Below, in pieces: positions 9,487 to 18,833 of a DNA stretch of 64,000 bases. The notes below the pieces were generated by a model. The model saw only the letters and a program-made list of their open reading frames with translations, was not told the DNA's origin and searched no databases. The position numbers were made by a program, and so were the translations under genes. Each line of letters starts with the position of its first letter. Within the stretch, counting starts at the first letter, position 1. Source of the DNA: Pseudomonas baetica (lineage in GTDB: Bacteria; Pseudomonadota; Gammaproteobacteria; Pseudomonadales; Pseudomonadaceae); assembly GCF_002813455.1 (NCBI RefSeq), contig NZ_PHHE01000001.1:3709001-3773000 (forward strand), written 5' to 3'.

Positions 9487-10721
9487 AACGCCTCTATGTG
9501 ATCGTGTTTCTGGTGATCGCGGCGACGGCGGCGCTGGGCCTGGCGATTGCCGAGCATTCCGGTTACGTGCTGGTCGCTTACAAGAGCTTCCGTTACGAGT
9601 CGAGTCTGTGGGCGACGTTGGCGCTGATCGCGGTGTTGTGGTTGTTGATCTGGGGCATCAAGGCCCTGGTCGAGTTGGTCATGACGTCCAGTGGCGTGGT
9701 CAATCCATGGTCCCGGCGTAACCGCAGCCGTCGTGTGCAGGTGGCGATCGAGCACGGTCAACTGGATCTGGCCGAAGGTCGCTGGGCCAGCGCCCAGCGT
9801 CATCTGTATCGAGCCGCTGAAGCCGAACGCCAACCGCTGCTGTATTACCTCGGCGCTGCCCGCGCGGCGAACGAGCAAGGCAATTACGAGGAGTCCGATC
9901 GTCTGCTTGAGCGCGCTCTGGAGCGTCAGCCCCAAGCGGAACTGGCGATTGCCTTGAGCCACGCACAGTTGCAGACCGATCGTGGCGACACCGACGGTGC
10001 GCTGGTGACCTTGCAGGCAATGCACGAGCGCCATCCACACAACGTACAGACGCTGCGTCAGTTGCAGCGTCTGTATCAGCAGCGCGGCGAATGGTCGGCG
10101 GTGATTCGCCTGCTGCCGGAACTGCGCAAGGACAAAGTCCTGCCGCCCACCGAACTGGCGGAGCTGGAGCGCCGTGCCTGGGGCGAAAACCTGTCGCTGG
10201 CAGCACAACGTGAGGAGGACGGCACGGTGGGTCTGCAGTCACTCAATCGCGCCTGGCAGCAGTTGACCTCGGCGCAGCGTCAGGAACCGCCACTGGTACT
10301 GGCTTACGCCGAGCAACTGCGTCAGCTGGGTGCTCAGGTCGAAGCAGAGGAGGTGCTGCGCACGGCCCTCAAGCGCAAGTACGACAGTCATCTGGCGCGG
10401 CTTTACGGTCTGGTGCGTGGCAGCGATCCGGCGCGTCAACTGCAAACTGCTGAAGGTTGGCTCAAGGATCATCCGGGCGATCCGAGCTTGCTGTTGACTC
10501 TGGGTCGGTTATGTCTGCAATCGAGTCTGTGGGGCAAGGCTCGCGACTATCTTGAAAGCAGCCTGCGTGTGCAGCGTAATCCGGAGGCCTGTGCAGAACT
10601 GGCACGCCTGCTTGCGCAACTCGGCGACACAGGGCGCAGCAACCAACTGTTCCAGGAAGGCCTGGGCTTGCTGGATGAACGCCTGCTTGCCGCGCCTTTG
10701 CCGGCACCGGCTAACGTGTGA
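9483..10721 (+). CDS. hemY: HemY-like membrane TPR protein
   Basis: A 412-aa inner-membrane protein. It has two N-terminal membrane helices (about residues 5-23 and 40-62) followed by TPR-type helical repeats in the cytoplasm. Examples are EGRWASAQRHLYRAAEAE, ANEQGNYEESDRLLERALE and a C-terminal pair around 340-395. It belongs to the proteobacterial HemY/COG3071 family, unrelated to the protoporphyrinogen oxidase called HemY in Bacillus. It starts at ATG 9483 inside the end of hemX. A strong hairpin follows the stop. Confidence 0.9.
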   Translation: MKRLYVIVFLVIAATAALGLAIAEHSGYVLVAYKSFRYESSLWATLALIAVLWLLIWGIKALVELVMTSSGVVNPWSRRNRSRRVQVAIEHGQLDLAEGRWASAQRHLYRAAEAERQPLLYYLGAARAANEQGNYEESDRLLERALERQPQAELAIALSHAQLQTDRGDTDGALVTLQAMHERHPHNVQTLRQLQRLYQQRGEWSAVIRLLPELRKDKVLPPTELAELERRAWGENLSLAAQREEDGTVGLQSLNRAWQQLTSAQRQEPPLVLAYAEQLRQLGAQVEAEEVLRTALKRKYDSHLARLYGLVRGSDPARQLQTAEGWLKDHPGDPSLLLTLGRLCLQSSLWGKARDYLESSLRVQRNPEACAELARLLAQLGDTGRSNQLFQEGLGLLDERLLAAPLPAPANV

Positions 10722-10726
10722 AACGA

Positions 10727-10756
10727 CGAGGGAGTTCGCTCCCTCGTATCTGTTTC
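10727..10756 (+). terminator. Terminator after hemY
   Basis: A perfect 9-bp stem ACGAGGGAG / CTCCCTCGT with a TTCG tetraloop, then ATCTGTTT. The T-run is short, but the position 6 bases after the hemY stop fits the end of the hemCDXY unit. Confidence 0.75.
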
Positions 10757-10939
10757 GCGAGCGAATATTTACCCATTTTCAGCGGCTCGGACAAAGTCCT
10801 ACAAGGGGCTACACCGATTCCTCGTCAACCTGTCGGGATTTCCCTACACCTCTGGTGAAGTGTCGGCAGGCACTCGCCTTGAAAGGCTGACACGCTTTCC
10901 TCTACCGTAACTGTCTGTCTCTACTGTTACGGATAAGCC

Positions 10940-11491
10940 ATGTCGTTGGCCTGCTCACGCTCCTTGTTTTTCATGGCTTTCACCGCAGGGGCTCTGGCCC
11001 TGGGAGCTTCCTATTATCTTGAATACGCGATCGGGCTGACACCGTGCAGCCTGTGTCTGGTGCAGCGGTTTTTCATGGTGTTGCTGACGGTCTGCTGCGG
11101 GCTGGCTGCGGTGCATGGTCCCGGGCGTGTCGGTCTGTCGGTGTACTGGGTCGCAGCCTTTGGCGCGAGCCTGGGAGGCACCACGGCGGCCTGGCGGCAG
11201 GTGTTGCTTCAGGGCGATACATTGTCGCAACTGGCCAGCTGTGCTCCGGACTCCGAAGCCTTGTTCAGCAGCCTGCCCTGGCTGTGCGCGACCGCGCGGA
11301 TGTTTAAAGGCAGTGCCGACTGCGTTGAGATCTCCTGGACGCTGTTCGATTTGAGCATCCCGGAGTGGAGCCTGCTGTTCTTTGTCGCGATGTCGATTTT
11401 TGCGGTTTATCAATTGCTGCGTCTGGTCTGGAGCGCTCTGCAACGACCGCTCAGCGGCGAAGCGTCGCACCGGGTGCTGGTCGAGGATTAA
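10940..11491 (+). CDS. dsbB: Disulfide bond formation protein B
   Basis: A 183-aa inner-membrane quinone-dependent protein that reoxidises DsbA. It has four predicted membrane helices. The first redox pair is CSLC in TPCSLCLVQRF at about residues 36-39. The second periplasmic pair is Cys in LASCAPDSE and Cys in GSADCVEISW. Length and topology match DsbB; PAO1 has its dsbH copy in this place. The start MSLACSRSLFF follows a leader with inverted repeat CCGTAAC/GTTACGG at 10905-10932 and a weak ribosome site. Confidence 0.93.
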   Translation: MSLACSRSLFFMAFTAGALALGASYYLEYAIGLTPCSLCLVQRFFMVLLTVCCGLAAVHGPGRVGLSVYWVAAFGASLGGTTAAWRQVLLQGDTLSQLASCAPDSEALFSSLPWLCATARMFKGSADCVEISWTLFDLSIPEWSLLFFVAMSIFAVYQLLRLVWSALQRPLSGEASHRVLVED

Positions 11492-11674
11492 ACACTTGTA
11501 TGAACTTTTACTCCTGCGTACCTTGAAGCCATAAGCGTGCGGGCATAATCTGGCCCGCACGTGTCATTGGATTTATGTTGCTCGATGACGCTCTGCCCGA
11601 CCGTCCCCCAGGCCAAAACCAAAAGCGGGACGCGGGTGTAGAGCAGCATGACCCACAAGGGAAGAGAGATTGCC

Positions 11675-12133
11675 ATGCTCGAAAGTTGTCAGAATGCTCA
11701 GGAACGTTGGGGTGGGGTTCATCTGCTGATCGACCGCTGGTTGCAAGAGCGTGAAGATCTGATCGGTGCCTACGACAAACTCGGCGCGGAGCCTCAGACG
11801 TTGTCCGAGAACCGCAAGCCCTTGCAGGAGTTCTGCGGTGTGCTGGTCGATTACGTCTCGGCCGGGCACTTCGAAATCTACGAACAGCTGACCGGTGAGG
11901 CCAAGGCGTTCAACGACAAGCGTGGCTTGGAGCTCGCCGAGACGATCTATCCGCGCATCGATGTCATCACCGAAAAGCTTCTCGCGTTCAACGACCTTTG
12001 CGATGAAGGCAAATGCGTCGCGGAGAAATTCAAGGAGCTTGGCGGCCTGCTTCACGAACGATTCGAACTGGAAGACTGCTTGATTGAAGTGCTGCACACG
12101 GCACACAAGGAAGAAGATTCAGTTCAGGTCTGA
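11675..12133 (+). CDS. algQ: Anti-sigma-70 factor AlgQ (Rsd family)
   Basis: A 152-aa helical protein starting [23 protein letters not shown], the conserved AlgQ/Rsd N-terminus. AlgQ binds region 4 of the primary sigma factor and shifts RNA polymerase use; in P. aeruginosa it affects alginate and siderophore genes. An in-frame ATG at 11648 would add nine non-conserved residues, and GAAGAGAG just before 11675 supports the chosen start. A strong terminator follows. Confidence 0.95.
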   Translation: MLESCQNAQERWGGVHLLIDRWLQEREDLIGAYDKLGAEPQTLSENRKPLQEFCGVLVDYVSAGHFEIYEQLTGEAKAFNDKRGLELAETIYPRIDVITEKLLAFNDLCDEGKCVAEKFKELGGLLHERFELEDCLIEVLHTAHKEEDSVQV

Positions 12134-12149
12134 CTGACGCTTTGAACAA

Positions 12150-12182
12150 AAAACGGTGCGCTCAGGCGCACCGTTTTTTTTT
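12150..12182. terminator. Bidirectional terminator, algQ / FKBP
   Basis: AACGGTGCG(C) and its complement GCGCACCGTT form a stem with a short loop, flanked by A-runs on one side and nine Ts on the other. It serves algQ on plus and can serve the FKBP gene on minus. Confidence 0.9.
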
Positions 12183-12188
12183 GCCCGA

Positions 12189-12854
12189 TCAGCTCGTCGC
12201 ACCACGCAATTCGACTTCAAAAACCAGCGGTGTGAACGGCGCGATCAGGTCGCCGGCACCGTCTGCGCCATAGGCCTGATCGGATGGAATCACCAGTCGC
12301 CATTTCGCACCCACCGGCATGTTTTGCAACGCGGTGCGCCAACCCGCGATTACGCTGTCGAGGTTGAACCACTGCGGCTGACTGTTCTGGTCGAACACGG
12401 TGCCATCCGGCAGGCGCCCGATATACAACACCTGGACTTGTCCATCGGGACCGGCTTTCGCGCCAGTGCCTGGCGTCAGCTCGGTCAGCAAGATGCCGTC
12501 GGCCAGTTCCTTCACGCCCGGTCGGGCTTTTTCCGCCGTCAGGAAACGCTGCTCGTTTTCCATCGCGGCATCGCTCGAAGGCTGCGCATTGTGTTCGGCA
12601 TTCTGTGATTCGTGATCGGCCAGAATCTGCTCAATGCGCGCTTCGCTCAGCGCCAGCGGCTTGCCTTGATAAGCCTGCTGCAACCCATCGATCAATGCCT
12701 GAATCTGCAATTGCGGGACTTCCTGACGCAGCCGTTCGCCCAGGCTTGCACCGAGGCTGTAGGCCAGATCATGAGCGTCATTCGCCGTGGTTTTTTCGTC
12801 TGCGTGGGTAACTGAAAAAATCATGCAGAGGGATAAAAAAAAGTAGCGCGACAT
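12189..12854 (-). CDS. FKBP-type peptidyl-prolyl isomerase, exported
   Basis: A 221-aa protein with a signal peptide (MSRYFFLSLCMIFSVTHA). An N-terminal helical dimerisation domain (about 25-105, SLGASLGERL) precedes the FKBP domain (about 118-220: VQVLYIGRLPDGTVFD, VIPSDQAYG, FEVEL). It is similar to FklB/FkpA-type folding catalysts, so periplasmic. GTG 12860 is in frame, but ATG 12854 is spaced correctly from GGAGAG. PAO1 has an FKBP gene between algQ and algP too. Confidence 0.9.
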   Translation of the reverse strand: MSRYFFLSLCMIFSVTHADEKTTANDAHDLAYSLGASLGERLRQEVPQLQIQALIDGLQQAYQGKPLALSEARIEQILADHESQNAEHNAQPSSDAAMENEQRFLTAEKARPGVKELADGILLTELTPGTGAKAGPDGQVQVLYIGRLPDGTVFDQNSQPQWFNLDSVIAGWRTALQNMPVGAKWRLVIPSDQAYGADGAGDLIAPFTPLVFEVELRGATS

Positions 12855-13046
12855 CGGCACTCTCCGTCCTGAGGTGCGGTGGATTATGCCAGCGTGAACG
12901 TCTGCAACGGTGAACTGCTTTTGACTTCATGCAGAACATTTTCAGTTCGGTGCAACGCAACGCAATTGATACTGTCAAGATGACCTAGCGGCGGTAGCAG
13001 CAGAGGTCTAGTATGAGCCGCACTCACGTCAGCCAGGAGGTAAACC

Positions 13047-14180
13047 ATGTCGGCCACCAAGAAGCCTGTAAACACTCCGTTGCACTTACTCCAACAACTC
13101 TCGGGCAGCTTGCTCGAGCATCTGGAAAACGCTTGCTCCCAAGCCTTGGCTGATGCTGAAAAACTGCTCGCCAAACTGGAAAAGCAACGCGGCAAGGCGC
13201 AAGAAAAACTGCACAAATCCCGCACCAAATTGCAGGACGCAGCTGCCGCCGGTAAGGCCAAGGCGCAGACCAAAGCCAAAGGCGCAGTGAAAGAACTCGA
13301 AGACCTGCTCGATGCCCTGAAGGATCGTCAGTCCGATACCCGCAGCTACATTCTGCAACTCAAGCGCGATGCTCAGGAAAGTCTGAAATTGGCCCAGGGC
13401 GTGGGCCGCGTGCAAGAAGCAGTGGGCAAAGTGTTGTCCTCGCGTTCGGCCAAACCTGCTGCTGCGCCAGCTAAGAAAGCGGCAGCCAAGCCTGCTGCAA
13501 GCAAGGCACCGGCGAAAACTGCGGCTGCCAGACCAGCTGTAAAAGCCAGCGCAAAACCTGCTGCAAAAGTCGCTGCCAAAGCTCCGGTGAAAGCGGCGGC
13601 AAAACCGGCGGCGAAAAAACCGGCTGCGGCGAGCGCTGCGAAACCTGCGGCTAAAACCACTGCTGCGAAACCTGCGGCCGCTAAACCTGCTGCTGCCAAA
13701 CCAGTCACAAAAACAGCTGCGACCAAAGCAACTCCGGCGAAAACCGCAGCAGCCAAACCGGCCGCTAAACCGGCTGCCAGAACTGCGTCCAAAACTGCCG
13801 CTGCAAAACCTGCAGCCAAGGCGCCCGCCAAACCTGTTGCCGCCAAAGTTGCAGCGAAACCGGCTGCTAAAGTTGCAGTAAAACCCGCTGCAAAACCTGC
13901 TGCGAAACCAGCCGCCAAGCCTGCAGTGAAAGCCGCCGCCAAGCCAGCTGCGGCTAAGCCGGCTGCCAAGCCAGCCGCCAAACCAGTTGCGAAAAAACCG
14001 GTGGCGGCTAAACCTGCCGCAGCCAAACCGGCGACTGCTCCAACTGCCAAGCCTGCCGCACCGGCAACCCCGGCTTCGCCAGCAGCCTCTGCGCCAGCCG
14101 CTTCCACCTCGACCACCACGACTGCGCCAACGCCAGCCGCTTCATCGAGCGTCAGCAACAATCCAACCAGCGCCTCCTAA
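13047..14180 (+). CDS. algP: Histone H1-like regulator AlgP
   Basis: A 377-aa basic protein. Residues 1-130 are a helical, coiled-coil-rich domain (ADAEKLLAKLEKQRGKAQEKL). Residues about 135-345 are almost only Ala, Lys and Pro in imperfect KPAA/KPAAK repeats, like the tail of histone H1. AlgP (AlgR3) of P. aeruginosa is a DNA-binding protein needed for algD expression, and its repeats vary between strains. AGGAGG stands just before the ATG. The gene end overlaps the convergent gene at 14177 by 4 bases. Confidence 0.93.
   Translation: MSATKKPVNTPLHLLQQLSGSLLEHLENACSQALADAEKLLAKLEKQRGKAQEKLHKSRTKLQDAAAAGKAKAQTKAKGAVKELEDLLDALKDRQSDTRSYILQLKRDAQESLKLAQGVGRVQEAVGKVLSSRSAKPAAAPAKKAAAKPAASKAPAKTAAARPAVKASAKPAAKVAAKAPVKAAAKPAAKKPAAASAAKPAAKTTAAKPAAAKPAAAKPVTKTAATKATPAKTAAAKPAAKPAARTASKTAAAKPAAKAPAKPVAAKVAAKPAAKVAVKPAAKPAAKPAAKPAVKAAAKPAAAKPAAKPAAKPVAKKPVAAKPAAAKPATAPTAKPAAPATPASPAASAPAASTSTTTTAPTPAASSSVSNNPTSAS
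13450..14060 (+). repeat. KPAA-encoding degenerate repeat of algP
   Basis: About 600 bases of imperfect 12-base units encoding Lys-Pro-Ala-Ala (AAACCTGCTGCN and variants). Codons differ between units, so the DNA repeat is degenerate. Slippage here would change tail length in steps of four residues. Confidence 0.85.
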
Positions 14181-14638
14181 GTGCCGGTTGCCGCGACGCG
14201 CAGCACTTGCAGCGCGTCGCGGCTCAGGCTGTCCGCCGGACCGGCCAACGCCTCCAGCCAGATCTCCGCCCCGGCTTCATTTCGCTCCCACACCTGAGCA
14301 ACACCCTCCAGTCGCGACAACAACGCGCGCTCGGCTTCAAGCTCCAGCGCTTTGACTTGCTCACGCATGCCTTTCAACACTGGATCATCAACCGCCCGGG
14401 TTTTCCATTGCATGCGCAACGTTCGCAACGGTTGCACAACCTCGATATCCCATGACTCGGTCAATGCCTGAAGCGGCTGCACGCGCTGTTGATCGCAGGC
14501 CACACCACGTTGTTCCAGCCATAAACCGCACAACAGCAGGCACACATTGGCCCCTGCCGTTTGCAGTTGCAGGCAGGCGTCTTCCACGCCCGGACGGGCG
14601 TAGGTGGCAAGGGAAAAGCTCCACAGGTCAGAGGACAT
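14177..14638 (-). CDS. TIGR02444/DUF2390-family protein
   Basis: A 153-aa soluble protein starting MSSDLWSFSLATYARPGVEDACLQLQ, the conserved opening of the TIGR02444 family, followed by CLLLCGLWLEQRGV. The function is unknown. It is convergent with algP (4-base overlap) and divergent from the ABC-F gene, the same place as in other pseudomonads. Confidence 0.85.
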   Translation of the reverse strand: MSSDLWSFSLATYARPGVEDACLQLQTAGANVCLLLCGLWLEQRGVACDQQRVQPLQALTESWDIEVVQPLRTLRMQWKTRAVDDPVLKGMREQVKALELEAERALLSRLEGVAQVWERNEAGAEIWLEALAGPADSLSRDALQVLRVAATGT

Positions 14639-14688
14639 CGTGCTACTCGCGCCAGTTGTGAGCGAAGCTGGTAGACTCCGCCGCCATT

Positions 14689-16599
14689 ATGATCCGACTT
14701 CAGAACCTGACTTTACAGCGTGGCCCGCAACGTCTGCTAGAAGACGCCGAGCTGACCCTGCACGCCGGCCACAAAGCTGGCCTCATCGGTGCCAACGGCG
14801 CCGGCAAATCCAGCCTGTTTGCCTTGCTGCGCGGCGAGTTGCACCCGGATTCGGGCGATTGCCTGCTGCCGGCCGACTGGCGAATCGCGCACATGCGCCA
14901 GGAGGTCGACACCCTCGAGCGCCTGGCGGTCGACTATGTGCTCGATGGCGACCTGCGTCTACGTGAGGTGCAGCGTGATCTCGCCGCAGCCGAAGCGGCC
15001 CATGACGGTGTCGCTCTGGCCCGCCTGCACGCCGAACTCGACAGCGCCGACGGCTACACCGCCGACGCCCGCGCCCGCAAATTGCTGGCTGGCCTGGGGT
15101 TCACCAACGAACAGATGGATCGTCAGGTCGGCGATTTCTCCGGTGGCTGGCGGATGCGCCTGAACCTGGCGCAGGCCCTGATGTGCCCATCGGACTTGTT
15201 GCTGCTCGACGAACCGACCAACCACTTGGACCTCGACGCCATCATCTGGCTCGAAGAGTGGCTCAAAAGCTACCCGGGTACCCTACTGCTGATTTCCCAC
15301 GACCGCGATTTCCTCGATGAAGTCGTCGACCATGTGGCCCACGTCGATCAGCGCAAAATCACCCTCTACCGTGGCGGCTACACCGCGTTCGAGCGTGCCC
15401 GTGCCGAGCGTCTGGCCCAGCAGCAACAGGCCTACGAGAAGCAGCAGGCGCAGCGTGCGCACATGGAAAGCTACATCGCCCGCTTCAAGGCCCAGGCCAC
15501 CAAGGCCCGTCAGGCGCAGAGCCGGATCAAGGCACTGGAGCGGATGGAGGAGCTGTCGGCAGCCCACGTCGATTCGCCGTTTGACTTCGTGTTCCGCGAG
15601 TCGACCAAGATCTCCAGCACGCTGATCGATCTGTCCGATGCGAACCTGGGCTACGGCGACCGCACCGTGCTGGAGAAGGTCAAGCTGCAACTGACCCCTG
15701 GCGCGCGGATCGGTCTGCTCGGGCCCAACGGCGCGGGTAAATCGACGCTGATCAAGAACCTCGCCGGTGAGTTGCAACCGCTGGCCGGGCGTCTGACCCG
15801 TGGCGAGAATACCGTGGTCGGCTACTTCGCTCAGCATCAACTCGACTCACTGGACTCCAAGGCCAGCCCGTTGCTGCACTTGCAGCGCCTGGCGCCGACC
15901 GAGCGTGAGCAGACCCTGCGTGACTTCCTCGGTGGTTTCGACTTCCGCGGTGCGCGGCTTGATGAGCCGGTACTGAATTTCTCCGGCGGCGAAAAGGCCC
16001 GTCTGGCCCTGGCGTTGATCGCTTGGGAACGGCCGAACCTGTTGCTGCTCGACGAACCGACCAACCACCTCGACCTGGAAATGCGCCTGGCGCTGACTAT
16101 GGCGCTGCAGGAATTCAGCGGCGCGGTGCTGGTGGTTTCCCACGATCGTCATCTGCTCAAGAGCACCACCGATAACTTCTACCTGGTGGCCGACGGCAAG
16201 GTCGAAGAGTTCGATGGCGATCTCGAAGACTACGCGCGCTGGCTGGTGGAATACCGTCAGCGCAATGCGCCGGTCAGCAATACTCCGGTAAACCCGGACA
16301 AGACCGACAAGAAAGCCCAGCGTCAGGCTGCTGCTGCGTTGCGTCAGCAACTGGCGCCGCACAAGCGTGAAGCCGATAAGCTTGAAGCCGAACTGGGCAA
16401 GCTCCACGAGAAACTCGCCAAGGTCGATGCCAGCCTCGGCGACAGCGACATCTACGAGCCGGCACGCAAGAACGAATTGCGTGATCTGCTGGCTGAACAA
16501 GCCAGGCTGAAAGTGCGCGAAGCCGAGCTTGAAGAAGCGTGGATGGAAGCCCTGGAGACGCTGGAAAGCATGCAGGCGGAGCTGGAGGCGCTGTCCTGA
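14689..16599 (+). CDS. ABC-F family ATPase (YheS-like)
   Basis: A 636-aa cytoplasmic protein with two ABC ATPase domains and no membrane segment. Domain 1 has Walker A GANGAGKS, signature FSGGWRMRL and Walker B LLLLDEPTNHLD. Domain 2 has GPNGAGKST, FSGGEKARL and a second LLLLDEPTNHLD. The linker between them (about 240-300) is charged, and the C-terminal coiled coil is at about 545-635. ABC-F proteins act on ribosomes; this one matches the YheS branch rather than a resistance type. The stop overlaps the start of the mscS-like gene (TGATG). Confidence 0.92.
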   Translation: MIRLQNLTLQRGPQRLLEDAELTLHAGHKAGLIGANGAGKSSLFALLRGELHPDSGDCLLPADWRIAHMRQEVDTLERLAVDYVLDGDLRLREVQRDLAAAEAAHDGVALARLHAELDSADGYTADARARKLLAGLGFTNEQMDRQVGDFSGGWRMRLNLAQALMCPSDLLLLDEPTNHLDLDAIIWLEEWLKSYPGTLLLISHDRDFLDEVVDHVAHVDQRKITLYRGGYTAFERARAERLAQQQQAYEKQQAQRAHMESYIARFKAQATKARQAQSRIKALERMEELSAAHVDSPFDFVFRESTKISSTLIDLSDANLGYGDRTVLEKVKLQLTPGARIGLLGPNGAGKSTLIKNLAGELQPLAGRLTRGENTVVGYFAQHQLDSLDSKASPLLHLQRLAPTEREQTLRDFLGGFDFRGARLDEPVLNFSGGEKARLALALIAWERPNLLLLDEPTNHLDLEMRLALTMALQEFSGAVLVVSHDRHLLKSTTDNFYLVADGKVEEFDGDLEDYARWLVEYRQRNAPVSNTPVNPDKTDKKAQRQAAAALRQQLAPHKREADKLEAELGKLHEKLAKVDASLGDSDIYEPARKNELRDLLAEQARLKVREAELEEAWMEALETLESMQAELEALS

Positions 16600-17180
16600 T
16601 GGAAGCGTTCAAGCTGCCGCTGCCAGCGATGTGGGTCGAGCCGATCTGGCTCGGCGTGCAGATTCTGCTGATTCTGCTGGCCGGTTACATTGCCCAGCGC
16701 TTTGTCGCCAAATGCCTGACCCGTCTGGGTGAGCGCTACCCGTTCCCGCCGCAGCTGTTGATGCCGCTGCGTGGCGTGCTGCGCTGGCTGATCATGGGCA
16801 GTGCGGTGATTTTCGTCCTGGAGCGCCTCGGCGTGTCGGCCACAGTGTTGTGGACGGCACTCTCGGGTTTTGTCGCGGTGGCGGCGGTGGCGTTCTTCGC
16901 GATGTGGAGCGTGCTGTCGAATCTGCTCTGCGCGATTCTGATTTTCACTGTCGGGCCGTTTCGTTTGGGTGATGTGGTCGAACTGGTGGACACCACGGAT
17001 AAACCCGGCGTCAAAGGTCGGGTGGTGGCGATCAATCTGCTCTACACCACGTTGATCGAGGCTGAAGAACTGGGCACCGGCAGCGCGATGGTGCAGGTGC
17101 CGAACAGCTTGTTCTTCCAGCGTTCGGTACGGCGTTGGCGTGGGACTGATGTGTTCCCGTCGAGCGGCTTCGAGAAGTAA
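16599..17180 (+). CDS. Short MscS-family mechanosensitive channel
   Basis: A 193-aa inner-membrane protein with three predicted helices. The pore helix region is AVAAVAFFAMWSVLSNLLCA, followed by the MscS beta domain (GPFRLGDVVELV, GRVVAINLLYTTL, VPNSLFFQ). It lacks the long C-terminal domain of E. coli MscS (286 aa). ATG 16599 overlaps the ABC-F stop, so the two genes form one unit; an earlier in-frame ATG at 16539 lies inside the ABC-F gene. Confidence 0.88.
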   Translation: MEAFKLPLPAMWVEPIWLGVQILLILLAGYIAQRFVAKCLTRLGERYPFPPQLLMPLRGVLRWLIMGSAVIFVLERLGVSATVLWTALSGFVAVAAVAFFAMWSVLSNLLCAILIFTVGPFRLGDVVELVDTTDKPGVKGRVVAINLLYTTLIEAEELGTGSAMVQVPNSLFFQRSVRRWRGTDVFPSSGFEK

Positions 17181-17207
17181 TTTCTATGTCGTCTGTTCCG
17201 ACGCCTT

Positions 17208-17267
17208 CGCGAGCAGGCTCGCTCCCACAGTAGACCGCGATCAAATGTGGGAGCGAGCCTGCTCGCG
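17208..17267. repeat. REP pair (inverted)
   Basis: Core GAGCAGGCTCGCTCCCACA at 17208-17229 and its reverse complement at 17246-17267, 16 bases apart. This is the AGGCTCGC sequence variant, also found at 25009. It lies directly after the mscS-like gene. Confidence 0.88.
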
Positions 17268-17371
17268 AAGGGGCCCTCAGCTTCCCGCAATATTTAGCAA
17301 AAAACTGGTAGTCATCCATTCAAACCCGCATTAGCTTAGGCATTTGTCACGAGCATGAGCCGAGGTGTGCG

Positions 17372-18004
17372 ATGGAGCTACAAACATGGCTGGCGTTTTT
17401 CGCCGCCTGCTGGGTGATCAGTCTTTCCCCGGGCGCCGGCGCCATTGCGTCGATGTCCAGCGGTCTGCAATACGGTTTCTGGCGCGGCTACTGGAATGCC
17501 CTGGGCCTGCAAATCGGCCTGGCCGTGCAGATTGCGATTGTCGGCGCCGGTGTCGGCGCAATTCTCACTGCTTCGGCCACCGCGTTCCACGCGATCAAAT
17601 GGTTCGGTGTGGCGTATCTGGTGTATCTGGCGATCAAGCAATGGCGCGCCCTGCCCATGGACATGAGCGATGACGCGGCGGTGCGGCCGATCGGCAAGCC
17701 GCTGGCGCTGGTGTTCCGCGGTTTTCTGGTGAACATCAGCAACCCCAAGGCATTGGTGTTCATGCTGGCGGTGCTGCCGCAGTTCATCAATCCTCACGCG
17801 CCGCTGCTGATCCAGTATCTGGTGATCGGCGCGACCATGATCTGCGTCGACCTGATCGTCATGGCCGGCTACACCGGTCTGGCGTCGAAAGTGCTTCGCT
17901 TGCTGCGCACGCCAACGCAGCAGAAACGCATGAACCGTACGTTTGCCGGGCTGTTCATCGGCGCCGCGGCGTTCATGGCGACGTTGCGTAAAGCAGCGGC
18001 GTAA
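17372..18004 (+). CDS. LysE/RhtB family amino-acid exporter
   Basis: A 210-aa inner-membrane protein with about six helices. The family N-terminal block is WVISLSPGAGAIASMSSGL, and GFLVNISNPKALVFMLAVLP is the conserved middle motif. It probably exports an amino acid or homoserine-lactone-type substrate, but the substrate cannot be read from sequence. It is single, ending in a strong terminator. Confidence 0.9.
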   Translation: MELQTWLAFFAACWVISLSPGAGAIASMSSGLQYGFWRGYWNALGLQIGLAVQIAIVGAGVGAILTASATAFHAIKWFGVAYLVYLAIKQWRALPMDMSDDAAVRPIGKPLALVFRGFLVNISNPKALVFMLAVLPQFINPHAPLLIQYLVIGATMICVDLIVMAGYTGLASKVLRLLRTPTQQKRMNRTFAGLFIGAAAFMATLRKAAA

Positions 18005-18017
18005 AGCGCGCGGGCAC

Positions 18018-18049
18018 AAAAAAGGCGACCTGATGAGGTCGCCTTTTTT
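18018..18049. terminator. Terminator after lysE-like gene
   Basis: GGCGACC TGATGA GGTCGCC (18024-18043) flanked by six As and six Ts. It works in both directions and also faces the end of the minus-strand cluster ending at 18087. Confidence 0.92.
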
Positions 18050-18086
18050 ATTCGCGGCATTCCCACGCAGAGCGTGAGAACGATGC

Positions 18087-18830
18087 TTAGTGCAGGATTA
18101 CCGGCGCGGTATCACGCGGCAGATTGTTGCGTTGCGGCGCTTCGCGCGGCTGCTCGTAACTGCCACCACCGAGCTGCTGGCTCAGCTGCCCGGCGACGTC
18201 CTCGCCCAGCGCCTTCGACACCTCGCGCACCACCCGTGGGCGGTTCAGCGAGATCTTGATGTCACGGCCGTTCACCAGTTTGGTGTCCTGCGCTTCACCC
18301 ATCGCCGTGAAGGCCGAGGTGATTTCGAAGGTCTTGGTGTTGATCAGGCTGAAATCCGCCACCAGCGTCAGGCCCAGCACCGCCGAATAGCTGTCGGTGT
18401 GCGCCAGGTCGTTCACGTCTTGGGTGAAGTCGATGTCCGACACGGTGCCGAACAGCACATAGTCGGCGCCCTTGAAGTTGCCGGCCTTGATGCGCTTGAT
18501 CACGTCGTAGACATCACCCTTGGACGACGCGGTGTACGGCGTGCCTTGCACCAGCTGGAACATGCCGGTGCGCAGAATTTCACCCTTGATGTCGCCGGTG
18601 AATTTGCGCAGTTCGCCCTGTTCGATGTAACTGGTGGTGGCTTCGATCTCGTTGTAGCTCGAAGAACCGCTGGCGCTGTAGTAACTCTCGCGGTGGTTGC
18701 TCTGCGCCGAAACGATGTGGATGTATTGCTCCACACGCTCCTGATACGCCAGATCCGTCACCGCGACTTTCGGGGCCGCTTGCGCGCCGAACGCGCAAGC
18801 CAGGGCCATCATGCCAATCCATGCACGCAT
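18087..18830 (-). CDS. CsgG/LpoB-like exported protein
   Basis: A 247-aa protein with a cleavable signal (MRAWIGMMALACAFGAQA) and no lipobox Cys. The remainder resembles the CsgG/LpoB-type fold: KVAVTDLAYQ, GEILRTGMFQLVQG, GADYVLFGTVSDIDF, VADFSLINTKTFEI. The last 40 residues are low-complexity (QQLGGGSYEQPREAPQ). It starts 3 bases after the stop of the lpoB-like gene, so the two are surely co-transcribed. Its role is unknown; a cell-envelope partner of the neighbouring lipoproteins is the likely reading. Confidence 0.7.
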   Translation of the reverse strand: MRAWIGMMALACAFGAQAAPKVAVTDLAYQERVEQYIHIVSAQSNHRESYYSASGSSSYNEIEATTSYIEQGELRKFTGDIKGEILRTGMFQLVQGTPYTASSKGDVYDVIKRIKAGNFKGADYVLFGTVSDIDFTQDVNDLAHTDSYSAVLGLTLVADFSLINTKTFEITSAFTAMGEAQDTKLVNGRDIKISLNRPRVVREVSKALGEDVAGQLSQQLGGGSYEQPREAPQRNNLPRDTAPVILH

Positions 18831-18833
18831 CGA

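Noticed and set aside
10905..10932. Riboswitch or attenuator before dsbB
   Set aside because: CCGTAAC/GTTACGG arms are only 7 bp around a 14-base loop; no known class.
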